A DNA stretch of 64,000 bases from Amycolatopsis cihanbeyliensis (GTDB taxonomy: Bacteria; Actinomycetota; Actinomycetes; Mycobacteriales; Pseudonocardiaceae). The stretch's first letter is position 1, and every line of letters starts with the position of its first letter. The stretch is taken from contig NZ_VFML01000002.1 of assembly GCF_006715045.1 (NCBI RefSeq), forward strand, positions 310,001 to 374,000, in the 5' to 3' direction. The translations under genes were made by a program, and so were the position numbers. Shown here piece after piece: positions 10,176 to 19,015 of the stretch. Under the pieces are notes generated by a model, which saw nothing but the letters and a program-made list of their open reading frames with translations, was not told the origin of the DNA and ran no database searches.

Positions 10176-11378
10176 GTGAGCAGGAGTTTCGGCATCGACA
10201 CCTCCCGCATGGGCGAGGAGGAACTACTGGCCGCGCTGGGCGGCCGCACCACCGCCGGGCGGCGGGGGTATCGGGATGTGGCCGTGTTGGCGCGGGAGAT
10301 CCTGCGCATCAACGCTTATGACGCCCGGCAACGGGTGGCCCACGCCCGGGCAGTGGTGGCCCGGCACGGCCCCACCGGTACCCCGCTGAAGCCGGACCTG
10401 CCCGAGGTGGGTGCCGCCGTGGCGGAGGGCGCGATCGGGCCCGAACATGAGGAGGCCATCCGCGCCACCATGGCCAGGTTTCCGCGGCCGGTGAGCCTGC
10501 CCGACCGGGAACACGCCGAGGCGCTGCTGACCACAGCCGCCCGGGAATACGAACCCCACACCGTGACCGCGCTGGGGCGAGAGATCGTGGCCCGCCTGAA
10601 CCAGGACGGAAACCCACCCACCGAACACCACCTGACGCGGCCCACCCGGTTTCTGGACTGGCGCGACACCCAAGGTGGACGCCTACGCGGCACCTTCGAG
10701 TTGGATGCCGAGACCGCGGCGTTGGTGACCGGCCTGATCGAACCCCGCGCCAAGCCCCACAGCAGCCCCGAGGAACCCGACCGGCGCAGCAAACACCAGC
10801 GGCAAGGCGACGCGTCCGCCGACATGCTCCGGGCCGCGGCCCGATGCCCGGACGACGGACCCACCGAACCCGGCGAACCCGTCACCGTCATGGTCTCGAT
10901 CACCCCGGACGACCTCAAACACGGCACCGGCCACGGGCTCCTGCACGGGCAGGAATCGCACTCCGCCACCCAGATCCGGCGCATAGCCTGCGATACCTAC
11001 GTGGCGCCCGCCCTACTGGGCAGCACCGGCGAGATCCTGAACATCGGGCAGAAACACCGCACCATCCCCCTCACCATCCGCCGAGCCCTGATCCTGCGAG
11101 ACAACGGGTGCACGTTCCCCGACCACCGCCGCAAACCCAAACAATGCCAAGCACACCTGATCTTCCGGGCCAACGGTGGCCCGACCGCACTACACAACCT
11201 GACACTGCTATACCCCCATCATCACCACAACCTGATCCACCACACCGAATGGCACATCCGCATCCGCAACGGACTCCCCGAATTCATCCCACCCACCTTC
11301 CTGCACCCGAAACGAAAACCCAGACGCAACCTCCTCCACCGCGCTGAGGTCAACGATTCCCAGTCGCCCGCGCCGTAG
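10176..11378 (+). CDS. DUF222/13E12-type protein with degenerate HNH domain
   Basis: 400 residues from the GTG at 10176. The N-terminal two thirds match the DUF222 (13E12 repeat family) pattern, including MARFPRPVSLPDREHAEALL. The C-terminus aligns with the HNH nuclease motif usually attached to DUF222, but metal and catalytic positions have changed: DNGCTFPDHRRKPKQC where a CxxC is normal, AHLI in place of AHHI, and LLYPHHHH in place of LCxxHH. Such proteins occur in multiple copies in actinobacteria and are often linked to repeats or mobile DNA. Nuclease activity is doubtful. The AT-richer upstream stretch 10140-10175 with ATACGGTCGAGTATAC may hold the promoter. Confidence 0.8.
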   Translation: MSRSFGIDTSRMGEEELLAALGGRTTAGRRGYRDVAVLAREILRINAYDARQRVAHARAVVARHGPTGTPLKPDLPEVGAAVAEGAIGPEHEEAIRATMARFPRPVSLPDREHAEALLTTAAREYEPHTVTALGREIVARLNQDGNPPTEHHLTRPTRFLDWRDTQGGRLRGTFELDAETAALVTGLIEPRAKPHSSPEEPDRRSKHQRQGDASADMLRAAARCPDDGPTEPGEPVTVMVSITPDDLKHGTGHGLLHGQESHSATQIRRIACDTYVAPALLGSTGEILNIGQKHRTIPLTIRRALILRDNGCTFPDHRRKPKQCQAHLIFRANGGPTALHNLTLLYPHHHHNLIHHTEWHIRIRNGLPEFIPPTFLHPKRKPRRNLLHRAEVNDSQSPAP

Positions 11379-11422
11379 GTGATCGGGCCGGTCAAGGGGA
11401 ACCTCTCGGTGGTCGTCCGAAC

Positions 11423-12388
11423 TCAGCAGCGGTACAGCGAACTCGGATGCACCACCTGGCAGTATCGCACGTGCAGATGGTTGTCGTGGTTGGCGTAGTG
11501 GGTGGTCAGTCCTTCCCGGATCAGCTCAGGGTCGTTGAACAGGATGAGCTTGACGTGCCCGGGAGCGCTCGCCCGGATCCGCTGCACCAGTTTCCTCGTC
11601 GCGGCCCGGTTATAGGTCGAGGAACGCCAGGTGATCCGGCCGGCCGTGCATTGCGCCGAGTCGGAACGGATCGGCCAGACGTCGACGTCCAGCCCGACCT
11701 GGTGGCTGGAGTGCCCGCTGAGGCTCCCGCCGTGCTCCCGGGAGATATCGCCGAGCGGAACCCGCCCCTGCCCGGTGTCACCGAACCGGCGCGCGGCCTC
11801 CTCGAGTTGACCGACGGCGGCGCCGGTGCCCCAGTTCACCCTGCCGTTGCCGTCCGGATCCTGATCGCACAGCCCGGCCGAGAAATCCGGGTAGTCGTAG
11901 TGCCACAACAGGTTCCGCCAGGTTACCGGTCCGGTGACGCCGTCGACGCCGATCCCCGCGTGGCGCTGGAAGTCCAGCACCGCCGAACGGGTGGCGGAAT
12001 CGTAACCGCCGGAAACGGCCAGGCCCGCGTCGTCCTTCGCGTTGAGCTGCGCCTGCACGGCCCGTACCGCGTCCCCCTGATCACCCTGCCGGATGGTCAC
12101 GGTGAGCGCGCCCCAGGTGTTCGGCCCGACGATACCGTCCACCCCGAGCCCCTCCGCGGCCTGGAAGGCGCGGACCGCCTCCTCGGTGCCCGAACCGAAC
12201 ACCCCGTCCGCCTCGACCTGCTGCCGGTGCTGCCGCAGCAAATACTGCGCGGCCAGCACGTCCACCCCGCGGTTGCCCTTGCTCTGGGTGGGAACGAACG
12301 CGCCGGAAAACGCGTGTGCCTGCCCGGCAAGTACCACCGATCCGGTCAGCAGCAGCACCGTCATGGCAAGTCGAAACAACGCTCTCAT
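11423..12388 (-). CDS. Secreted MepA-type murein endopeptidase with two PG-binding domains
   Basis: 321 residues. The ATG at 12388 follows GGAGGAGG and begins a signal peptide (MRALFRLAMTVLLLTGSVVL, cleavage likely after AHA). Two peptidoglycan-binding repeats follow (each ending VDGxxGPxTW, about residues 40-95 and 100-165). The C-terminal catalytic domain has the LAS-family zinc motifs: SGHSSHQVGLDVDVW (His and Asp ligands) and HDNHLHVRY (HxH). Family M74 enzymes cut D-alanyl-meso-diaminopimelate crosslinks. Expected to act in the cell wall. It stands alone, convergent with the DUF222 gene. Confidence 0.85.
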   Translation of the reverse strand: MRALFRLAMTVLLLTGSVVLAGQAHAFSGAFVPTQSKGNRGVDVLAAQYLLRQHRQQVEADGVFGSGTEEAVRAFQAAEGLGVDGIVGPNTWGALTVTIRQGDQGDAVRAVQAQLNAKDDAGLAVSGGYDSATRSAVLDFQRHAGIGVDGVTGPVTWRNLLWHYDYPDFSAGLCDQDPDGNGRVNWGTGAAVGQLEEAARRFGDTGQGRVPLGDISREHGGSLSGHSSHQVGLDVDVWPIRSDSAQCTAGRITWRSSTYNRAATRKLVQRIRASAPGHVKLILFNDPELIREGLTTHYANHDNHLHVRYCQVVHPSSLYRC

Positions 12389-12517
12389 GGATCGAGCACC
12401 TCCTCCGGTGCGGGCACGATAAGCACCGTCGGCGCTCGGGTTCCAGGATTGGTGCCGTCCTTCCGCCGGGCACATTCGAATGTTGGGAAAATGTCAGCGA
12501 ATCGGGGCGCGTGCCGT

Positions 12518-13123
12518 TCACGGGAGGCGACCGACGCGCGGCAGGAATCGTCCGGTGCTCGCGGCGTATGCGCGGTAGGCATCGCCGTGCACGGCGATGA
12601 GGTAGGGCTCCTCCACCACGCGAACCTGAATCTGGATCGCGGCCACCAGACAGGCCAGGCCCGCCACCGCCACCGGGTTCGGCGCGAGCAGTAGCAGGCC
12701 GAGCGCCGCGCTGACCATGGCGGTGAAGATCGGGTTCCGGGCCAGCGCGAAGGCGCCCGCCGTGACCAGCGCGGTGACCTCCCGCTGGTCGACGCCGATT
12801 CGCCAGGAGGTACCCATGTTCCGCTGCGCGAGCAGGGTGGCGAGGATCCCGGCTCCGGCGAGCACCAGACCGACCACCGCCACCGCCTGGTGATCCAGGA
12901 AGGCAAGTGGCGCGAGCACACCGGCCAGCTGCACGGCCGGCCCGGCCGGCCCCAGGACCAGCGCGAGCGCGAACAGTGCCCCGCCCCACCATTCCGTCGA
13001 CCCTGGCCGCCCGCGCACGCCCCGGAAGCCGGTCTCACCGGTGCGGCGGTACTGCTTCAGGCCGCGCAGCACGAAGGCGGCCAGCACGTACACGGCATAC
13101 AACGTCAAGGCGACCGCGGCCAC
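12518..13123 (-). CDS. Isoprenylcysteine carboxyl methyltransferase-like membrane protein
   Basis: 201 residues with about five hydrophobic segments. The C-terminal half carries the pattern of the ICMT/phospholipid methyltransferase superfamily: a NMGTSWRIGVD stretch, ARNPIFTAM, and EEPYLIAVHGDAYRAYAAST, where the EE and the following Y positions contribute to SAM binding in the family. The substrate is unknown; bacterial members methylate small or lipid substrates and some are linked to metal resistance loci. Divergent from a cation-transporter gene with a 74-nt spacer, a pairing that suggests shared control. Confidence 0.75.
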   Translation of the reverse strand: MAAVALTLYAVYVLAAFVLRGLKQYRRTGETGFRGVRGRPGSTEWWGGALFALALVLGPAGPAVQLAGVLAPLAFLDHQAVAVVGLVLAGAGILATLLAQRNMGTSWRIGVDQREVTALVTAGAFALARNPIFTAMVSAALGLLLLAPNPVAVAGLACLVAAIQIQVRVVEEPYLIAVHGDAYRAYAASTGRFLPRVGRLP

Positions 13124-13149
13124 GGCCCACTCCCATCAAGATTCGGCTA

Positions 13150-13196
13150 ACTGTTCAGCTCTTGCTGTTATATCATCCTCAGCTGTACTGTTCAGC
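13150..13196 (+). promoter_or_regulatory. Direct repeats ACTGTTCAGC in the divergent spacer
   Basis: The 10-mer ACTGTTCAGC occurs at 13150-13159 and 13187-13196, flanking an AT-rich TTATATCAT that could be a -10 region for the transporter gene. A metal-responsive repressor site is a reasonable guess given the neighbours, but no regulator gene is adjacent. Confidence 0.35.
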
Positions 13197-13197
13197 C

Positions 13198-13890
13198 ATG
13201 AGCGAGAGTAGCGAGCGCATGCGGCCGCCCGCCGTCGCCCAGCCGGACGGCTGTGCCGATGACCGCTGTGCCGATGACCGCTGTGCCCCGCGGGAGGCGG
13301 TGCGCACGGCCGCACTGTCCCGGCGGGTGCGGCTGCTGGTGGCCGCGACCATCACCTACAACCTCATCGAGTCCGTGGTCGCGATCTCCGCGGGGGCGGT
13401 GGCGGGCTCGACCGCGCTGATCGGATTCGGCCTGGACTCGGTGATCGAGGTAGCCTCCGCCACGGCGGTCGCGTGGCAGTTCTCCGGGGCCGATCCGGCG
13501 GCTCGGGAGCGCACCGCGCTCAAGGTGATCGCGGTGTCCTTCTTCGCGCTGGCCGCCTACGTCACGTTCGAGTCGGTCCGCACGCTGGCCGGGTCGGCCA
13601 CGGCAGAGCACTCGACCGTAGGGATCGTGCTGGCCGCCGTATCGCTGATCGTCATGCCGCTGCTGTCGCGGGCCCAGCGCAGCGCCGGGCGGGGACTCGG
13701 CTCGGCCAGCGCGGTCGCGGACTCGAAGCAGACGATGCTGTGCGCCTACCTGTCCGGGGTGCTGCTGGTCGGGCTGCTGGCGAACAGCCTGTTCGGCTGG
13801 TCCTGGGCCGATCCGATCGTCGCGCTGGTCATCGCGGCGGTGGCGGTCAAGGAGGGCCGCGAGGCCTGGCGCGGCAACCACTGCTGCTGA
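13198..13890 (+). CDS. Cation-diffusion-facilitator-like transporter
   Basis: 230 residues with about five to six membrane segments. TYNLIESVVAISAGAVAGST, then GFGLDSVIEV and a later ADSKQTMLCAYLSG, correspond to CDF-like elements, with acidic metal-site residues in GLDS and ADSK and a truncated C-terminal domain. It ends in HCC. The cytoplasmic N-terminus contains a duplicated CADDR peptide from a 15-bp direct repeat (13253-13282), giving a cysteine/aspartate-rich stretch that might bind metal. Likely exports a divalent cation; substrate unknown. Start ATG at 13198. Confidence 0.75.
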   Translation: MSESSERMRPPAVAQPDGCADDRCADDRCAPREAVRTAALSRRVRLLVAATITYNLIESVVAISAGAVAGSTALIGFGLDSVIEVASATAVAWQFSGADPAARERTALKVIAVSFFALAAYVTFESVRTLAGSATAEHSTVGIVLAAVSLIVMPLLSRAQRSAGRGLGSASAVADSKQTMLCAYLSGVLLVGLLANSLFGWSWADPIVALVIAAVAVKEGREAWRGNHCC

Positions 13891-13915
13891 GCCGCACGAC
13901 CGTCATGTCGACGCC

Positions 13916-15030
13916 ATGAACGACGGCAGCCACCACTGCGACGTGCTCGTCGTCGGCGGCGGGTTGGCCGGGCTGACTGCCGCCACGCGGTTGGCCCGCG
14001 CCGGTGCCGACGTCCGGGTACTGGAAGCCGGTTCCCTGGCCGGCGGCCGGGTACACGGTGAACGTGTCGGGCACGGCACGCCGGACACCGGAGCGGAGTT
14101 CCTCGGGCGAGGGCATCGGGCCTTGCGAGCACTGCTGTCCGAGGTGGGCCTGCGAACCCGCCCCGCGGGGTTGGGCAGCGCGCCGATCCGGTGGCGGCTG
14201 CCCGACGGCGACCGGACCAGCCTCCTGGCTCCCGCACCGGCGGCGGAGCTACGGCGGCTTGACGCCGCGTGGTGGCGGCTGCGGTGCCAGGCTCTGGCGC
14301 TGGAGCCGGACAGGCCGTGGGACTCCCCGGGACACGTCGCCTCGACACCGTCAGTCTCGACGAATGGCTCGCCCTGCACGAGGTGGCCGGGCGGGGGCGA
14401 GAACTCACCGCGGCACTCGTCGAAGGGTTCGCCACCCGTCCGCTCGACGAGCTGTCCGCCGCGCACGCCGCCTGGTGGATTGCCGCCGCGGGAGGGCTGG
14501 TCGCCGTACCGCTGCCGGCCCTACGGCAACTGGCGCTCTCCCCGCCACCGTCCTCGGCCTTCCGATCCGCCATGCACGCCATGACGTACGGACGAGCCAG
14601 CAAGATCGTCGCCACCGTCACCGGCGACCCGCCGGTACGGCACCGAGCCGTGCTGGGTGCAGGCCCGTTGGCGATCGCGTGGCGGCACGGGTCCACCCTC
14701 GCCGGCATCGGTATCACCGACGACACCGCACCCGCGGCGCTGGCGAGCGATCTGGCCACCGCGTTCGGTCTCGATCCTGCCCAGCTCAACCATTCGGCCT
14801 GCACGAACTGGACCGAGCATCCGCATATCGGAGGTAGCCATCTGGTCCACACGCCCGGGCAACTCACCCAGCACGCGGCGGCCCTACGGTACGCCGACCG
14901 CCGTGCCAGAGTGCGCTACGCGGGGGCGGACTTCAGCGGCTGGCCCAACTCCATGGAGGGCGCCGTACGATCCGGGCAGGCGGCCGCGACCGGCCTGGTC
15001 AGTTCGCGCCGTGCCGGGTGGGCGCGCTGA
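13916..15030 (+). pseudogene. FAD-dependent amine oxidase-like gene with a frameshift
   Basis: The N-terminal half reads from ATG 13916 (DVLVVGGGLAGLTAATRLA Rossmann motif, then EAGSLAGGR), but homologous sequence continues after about 14330 in the -1 frame (RLDTVSLDEWLALH through DFSGWPNSMEGAVRSGQAA, the C-terminal FAD-contact motif of flavin amine oxidases) to the stop at 15030. The switch falls at the CCCCGGG run 14325-14331; one extra C would restore a continuous protein of about 371 residues. Either a real pseudogene, a sequencing error or phase variation at the homopolymer. The 3' end overlaps the convergent pucR-type gene. Confidence 0.75.
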
Positions 15031-16537
15031 GCCAGGCGTAGCTGGCCAGGTGCACGGCCAGCCGTTGCTCGGGAGCGTCGAGGTCGATGCCCGCGGCCCT
15101 GATCCGCTCCAGCCGGGCCCGTACCGTGTTGCGATGCAGGCCGAGCCGCTCGGCCGCCTGGCCGGTGGATCCGCCGCAGTCCAGCAACGCACCCAGCGTG
15201 GCGACCAGGGCGGGCCCGTCGGCGCCGCCGATCAGGCCGGCAAGCGCGACCTCGGCCACCGCGGCGACCTCGGCGGTCGGCAGGCAGGCCAGCACGACCC
15301 GGGGACCGAGCTCCTCGAACAGCTCCACCGCCCCGGCACCGCCGCGGATGGCCATCGCCGCGGCCAGTTCCGCCTCGCCGAGCGAGCGGCGCAGCCCGCC
15401 CAGCGCCTCGCCTCGGGCACCGACGCCTGCCGCCAGCGGCACCGGGCCGGTCGGCCGGTCCAGGTGCCGGCGCAGGGTGGCCGCGACGGCGGGGCAGTCC
15501 GCCTGTTCGCCGGTCCACCAACTCACCCAGCCGCGGCCGAGCGGCACCAGCGGCTGCTCGGGGAACGCCTCACGCCAGGTGGCGAGCACGCCGGGGGTCG
15601 CGGCCTCGACATCGGCGTCATCGGTCGCCGGTCGCAGGAACACCGCGACCTGCCCACCGTCGAGCCGCCAGCCCAGCTCCGCCGCGGCCTGCTCGGCGTC
15701 CTCGGTGGCCTGGTCGTCCTCGCCGTTCCCGGCGTCCGCCGCCTTCCCCGCGCCGCGCCCGAGCAGGCGCTCGAGCAACAACCGCTCCCTGGCGGCCTGC
15801 TGCGCCAGCAGCAGGCGGGACCTTGCGACCGAGGCGGCCAGCGGGGCCCGCGCCAAGCGCAGGATGGTCTGCACCACCTCGGCCCAGGAAGGCGACCACA
15901 CAGCCAGCTTGGCGACGAGCACGGCCCACGGCCTGCCGTCCGGGCCCGGTACCGCCACCCGCACCTGCCGCGAGCCGGAACGGGTGGCAGTCGCCTGCCC
16001 CACCAGCGGATGCCCGTCCTCGGTCCGCAGTGCCACGCTCACCCCCGGCACCTCCGCGTTGATCACGCCGACGATGCCGCGCGGGGTGGAACGCTCCCCG
16101 AACAGGACCGCGCACCGGGAAGTCAGCTGGGCCCGTGCCGCCTCGGGGCTGGCGATCGCGGCGGCCAGTTCCAGCGCGTACCCGGCCGGGTCCTGGTCCA
16201 CCACGAACAGTGGCAGCCGCAACCGCTCGGCGAGCAGCACGGTGGATCGGGTCTCGGCGACCCCCGCGGGTGCGACCACGCAGGATGCCGTGCGCTCCCA
16301 TGCCAGGCGCAGCGCGGACTCCACCGCCCAGATCCCGTGCGCCGCGGCATGGTGCACCACCACCGCGGAGTTCGGCTGGCACTGCCGAACCTGGTCCAGC
16401 TCGCTGACCAGGGTGACCGCGGAGACCTGCTGGTCGATGTTGCCGTTCACCAGCGCACGTGCCTTGCCGAGCGGGCCGTAGCGGACCAGCTCGGCGACCG
16501 TCAGGACCTCGGGTACCCGGATCCGGCTCGTACTCAC
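14999..16537 (-). CDS. PucR-family transcriptional regulator
   Basis: 512 residues from the GTG at 16537, which overlaps the DUF917 stop (GTGA). The N-terminal part (PEVLTVAELVRYGPLGKA onward) resembles a PucR-type sensor region; the extreme C-terminus holds the PucR helix-turn-helix: STGQAAERLGLHRNTVRARL (about 467-486), with the usual L-LHRNTV signature. PucR regulators control purine, amino-acid or other nitrogen-compound catabolism, often next to DUF917 and hydantoinase-like genes. Position at the 3' end of the ABC/HyuA-like/DUF917 set suggests it senses that pathway's substrate. Confidence 0.85.
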   Translation of the reverse strand: MSTSRIRVPEVLTVAELVRYGPLGKARALVNGNIDQQVSAVTLVSELDQVRQCQPNSAVVVHHAAAHGIWAVESALRLAWERTASCVVAPAGVAETRSTVLLAERLRLPLFVVDQDPAGYALELAAAIASPEAARAQLTSRCAVLFGERSTPRGIVGVINAEVPGVSVALRTEDGHPLVGQATATRSGSRQVRVAVPGPDGRPWAVLVAKLAVWSPSWAEVVQTILRLARAPLAASVARSRLLLAQQAARERLLLERLLGRGAGKAADAGNGEDDQATEDAEQAAAELGWRLDGGQVAVFLRPATDDADVEAATPGVLATWREAFPEQPLVPLGRGWVSWWTGEQADCPAVAATLRRHLDRPTGPVPLAAGVGARGEALGGLRRSLGEAELAAAMAIRGGAGAVELFEELGPRVVLACLPTAEVAAVAEVALAGLIGGADGPALVATLGALLDCGGSTGQAAERLGLHRNTVRARLERIRAAGIDLDAPEQRLAVHLASYAWLSAPTRHGAN

Positions 16538-17619
16538 GACGTGGGTTTCCTCCCTGGGTGCTGGACCGGGAAACCGAAGGCGCGCGGTCCCGCCAGTGCC
16601 AGGCCTTCCGCACTGTGCCACACCGGCGCGGCGGGCACGACCAGCACGTCCACGTGGTCGCCGATCGCCACCCGCTCCAAACCGATGATCCGCACCTCCT
16701 GCCGGTCGAGCAGGCACAGCACGTCCGGCACCGCCGCGGCCACCGCACCGTCGATCACCGCGAGCAGCAGTTCGTTCTGCGCCTCCAACCGGATCAACCG
16801 TCCCGAGCTGTGCGTCTCGTGCACCACCACACTGGTCGGGGTGGCCGGGTACCCCGCCTCGGCGGGCCGGGTGCCGTGGCCGAGCTCGACCACCCTGCCG
16901 CTGCCCAGCCTTCGCGCGCGCAACGTCCGCTTCAGCCCGGCCAGTACCGCGCCGTGGTCGGCCGCGGTGCGCAACAGCTCGCCGACCCGGACCAGCCTGC
17001 TCACCGAACCCCGGATCGCCCCCGCGCGGAGTTCGGCGACCCGGCAGGAATGCATGGCGCACAGCATCCAGCCACCCGCGGAGTTCATCGCCGCCCGCAT
17101 CAACCGCTCGGCTCGCACCGGGGCGGCGTCCATCGTGATCCGGTCGCCGATCGCGCTGGCCGCGGTCAACGGGGTCAGCGGGATACCCGCCAGCGCGTAG
17201 CTGGTCTGGTGGATCAACGGGAAGATCCGGCCCATCCCGTCACAGTCCAGCAGCGGTAGCCCGAGCGAGGCCGCGGCCGCCACCGGGAACAGGGCGTTCA
17301 CCAGCGCGGCGTTCAGCGGCATCACCGCACCCAGCTTCTCGCCGAGCCGGTCCTCCAGTGCGCGCACGATCGCCTCCGGCTCGTCCCCCACCGGCGGCAG
17401 CTCGGCTGTCGCGGCGGGCGAACCAAGGATGCCGATCGCCGCGGTCAGCGTCTCGCCGTCCACCTCGTCCAGGCCGAGCAGGGGCACCGGACCGTTGCGG
17501 CGCAGCAGTTCGTCCACCCAGTCGACCAGCGCGTCCATCCCGGTGTCCGAGGCGGAGGACACCAGCAGCCGGGCGCCGGCCACGTAGGCGGGCAGGTCCT
17601 CGGCGGAGAGGGTGTTCAT
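16534..17619 (-). CDS. DUF917 family protein
   Basis: 361 residues, normal for DUF917. The signature DCDGMGRIFPLIHQTSYALA (about 124-143) matches the family's DGMGRAFPE-type motif, preceded by an acidic loop GLDEVDGETL. The C-terminal part continues into a small domain with PGR near the end. Biochemical function is not established; members co-occur with hydantoinases, allantoin or purine genes and PucR regulators. The ATG overlaps the upstream HyuA-like stop by 4 nt and its stop overlaps the pucR-type start by 4 nt, so the three are translationally coupled. Confidence 0.85.
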   Translation of the reverse strand: MNTLSAEDLPAYVAGARLLVSSASDTGMDALVDWVDELLRRNGPVPLLGLDEVDGETLTAAIGILGSPAATAELPPVGDEPEAIVRALEDRLGEKLGAVMPLNAALVNALFPVAAAASLGLPLLDCDGMGRIFPLIHQTSYALAGIPLTPLTAASAIGDRITMDAAPVRAERLMRAAMNSAGGWMLCAMHSCRVAELRAGAIRGSVSRLVRVGELLRTAADHGAVLAGLKRTLRARRLGSGRVVELGHGTRPAEAGYPATPTSVVVHETHSSGRLIRLEAQNELLLAVIDGAVAAAVPDVLCLLDRQEVRIIGLERVAIGDHVDVLVVPAAPVWHSAEGLALAGPRAFGFPVQHPGRKPTS

Positions 17620-18992
17620 CCGCCCTCCCCCTGTCTCGGGGCGCCGCTGGCGCGTACATGCAGCCGGTAGGTGCCGCTGCGGATGAACGGCAGCGAGTAG
17701 GCCACCGACTCCACGATGCGCTCGCGGCCCGGCTGCGCCCCGCCCGCGGCCACCATGGTCAGCGCTCGTTGCTCAGCCTCCGCGAGCTGCCGGCGCAGTT
17801 CCTCCGGGGTGACCGCGTCGATCATCAGGTCGAGCCACGCGCTCGGCTCGGCACCGGCCGCGCCGACCGCACCGGGATCGGCCGCGCCGTCCAGCAGCAC
17901 GGCACGGCGGCCGGTGTCCGCGCCGAGCCGGTCCGCCAGCGCCCGCGTGTCCTCGTGACCGTCCACGGCACCGGCGGCCACCGCCAGCACGACCGCCGCG
18001 CCGGGGTCGTGCTCGGCGTAGGCCGCCACCGTGGCGGGCGCGGTCCGCGCTGCGGTCGTGGTGAGCACCGCCTGCGGTGCGGCCAGCCGGACCCCGCTCG
18101 GACCCGGTAGGTCCGCGGCCACCTGCGGCAGGCCGTCGTGCACCCGGCCCACCAGCGCCGTCCCGGTATCCGCGATCATGATCAGCGCGTTCGACCGCTC
18201 ACTCAGGATGGACGCACCGAGCAGCCCGGCGGCGCGCTCGGCGCCGAGCCCGAGCACCGGCAGGGAACGCAGCCGTTCCGGGGACATCCGGCCGCCGTCA
18301 CCGGTGGCGAACCAGCAGCTCGGCGGGCCGGGCAGCGCATCGGTCGCGCGGACGCAGCGCCCCGCGATCTGCTCGGCCGCACCGAGCAGGGCCGCGTTCA
18401 GCACGGTCGCCGCCTCCCGCTCCAGCAGGCCGATTCCGCCGACCTCATGGGAAAGGCACACCCGTAGCCGCGGGCAGCGGCCGAGCACCCGCTCGGCGAC
18501 GGCCCGTTCGTGCTCGGCACAGCTGACCGCTCCGGTGGCGGTCACGACCAGCACCGCGGCCGACCCCGGCGCGGCGTCCTCCACCGTGCCGAACGGCTCC
18601 ACCAGGCGCAGCACAGCCGGGATGTCCAGCTCGGCCAGCTCACCGCCGAACAGGTCGTGCCCGCCGGTGGCGTGCCCACGCCAGTTCACCAGCGAACGCA
18701 CCAGGGCCGAGGGGTGGTCGGCGAGCGAGCAGGTGCGCGCGGGCCTCGGTTGCAGGCGCAGCGCGGCGACCCGGCGTACCGGCGGGTACAGCGCGGCGTC
18801 CAGCAGCGCGGACACGTCCCAGGTCACCGCGTCGATCCGCCCGGGGGCGGCCTCGGCGAGCTCACGCAGCAGCCCGGACAGGGCGCGGTGCGGCGCCGCG
18901 CCCAGCCGCGCGGTGCCTGCCGCGCGTAGCCGGCCCTCGACCAGCAAGGCGCCGTGCGCCTGCTCTCCGCCGAGCCGTACCCCGATCCGCAC
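17616..18992 (-). CDS. Divergent HyuA-like (hydantoinase/oxoprolinase) protein
   Basis: 458 residues from the GTG at 18992, which follows GGAAGAAGG and lies 23 nt after the permease stop. The N-terminal IGVRLGGEQAHGALL and the central NALIMIADTGTALVGRV resemble, in weakened form, the two phosphate-binding motifs of HyuA ATPases (normally DxGGTxTD and DMGGTxxD). It is shorter than HyuA, and the key GGT residues are lost in both places, so ATPase function is doubtful. Operon position between an ABC importer and DUF917 supports a hydantoinase-related role. Family assignment is tentative. Confidence 0.6.
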   Translation of the reverse strand: MRIGVRLGGEQAHGALLVEGRLRAAGTARLGAAPHRALSGLLRELAEAAPGRIDAVTWDVSALLDAALYPPVRRVAALRLQPRPARTCSLADHPSALVRSLVNWRGHATGGHDLFGGELAELDIPAVLRLVEPFGTVEDAAPGSAAVLVVTATGAVSCAEHERAVAERVLGRCPRLRVCLSHEVGGIGLLEREAATVLNAALLGAAEQIAGRCVRATDALPGPPSCWFATGDGGRMSPERLRSLPVLGLGAERAAGLLGASILSERSNALIMIADTGTALVGRVHDGLPQVAADLPGPSGVRLAAPQAVLTTTAARTAPATVAAYAEHDPGAAVVLAVAAGAVDGHEDTRALADRLGADTGRRAVLLDGAADPGAVGAAGAEPSAWLDLMIDAVTPEELRRQLAEAEQRALTMVAAGGAQPGRERIVESVAYSLPFIRSGTYRLHVRASGAPRQGEGG

Positions 18993-19015
18993 TCGTGTGC
19001 CTTCTTCCGCTCTCG

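Noticed and set aside
14657..17200. Plus-strand open frame of 847 codons over the PucR and DUF917 genes
   Set aside because: Antisense to two coupled genes with family signatures; no domain pattern of its own.
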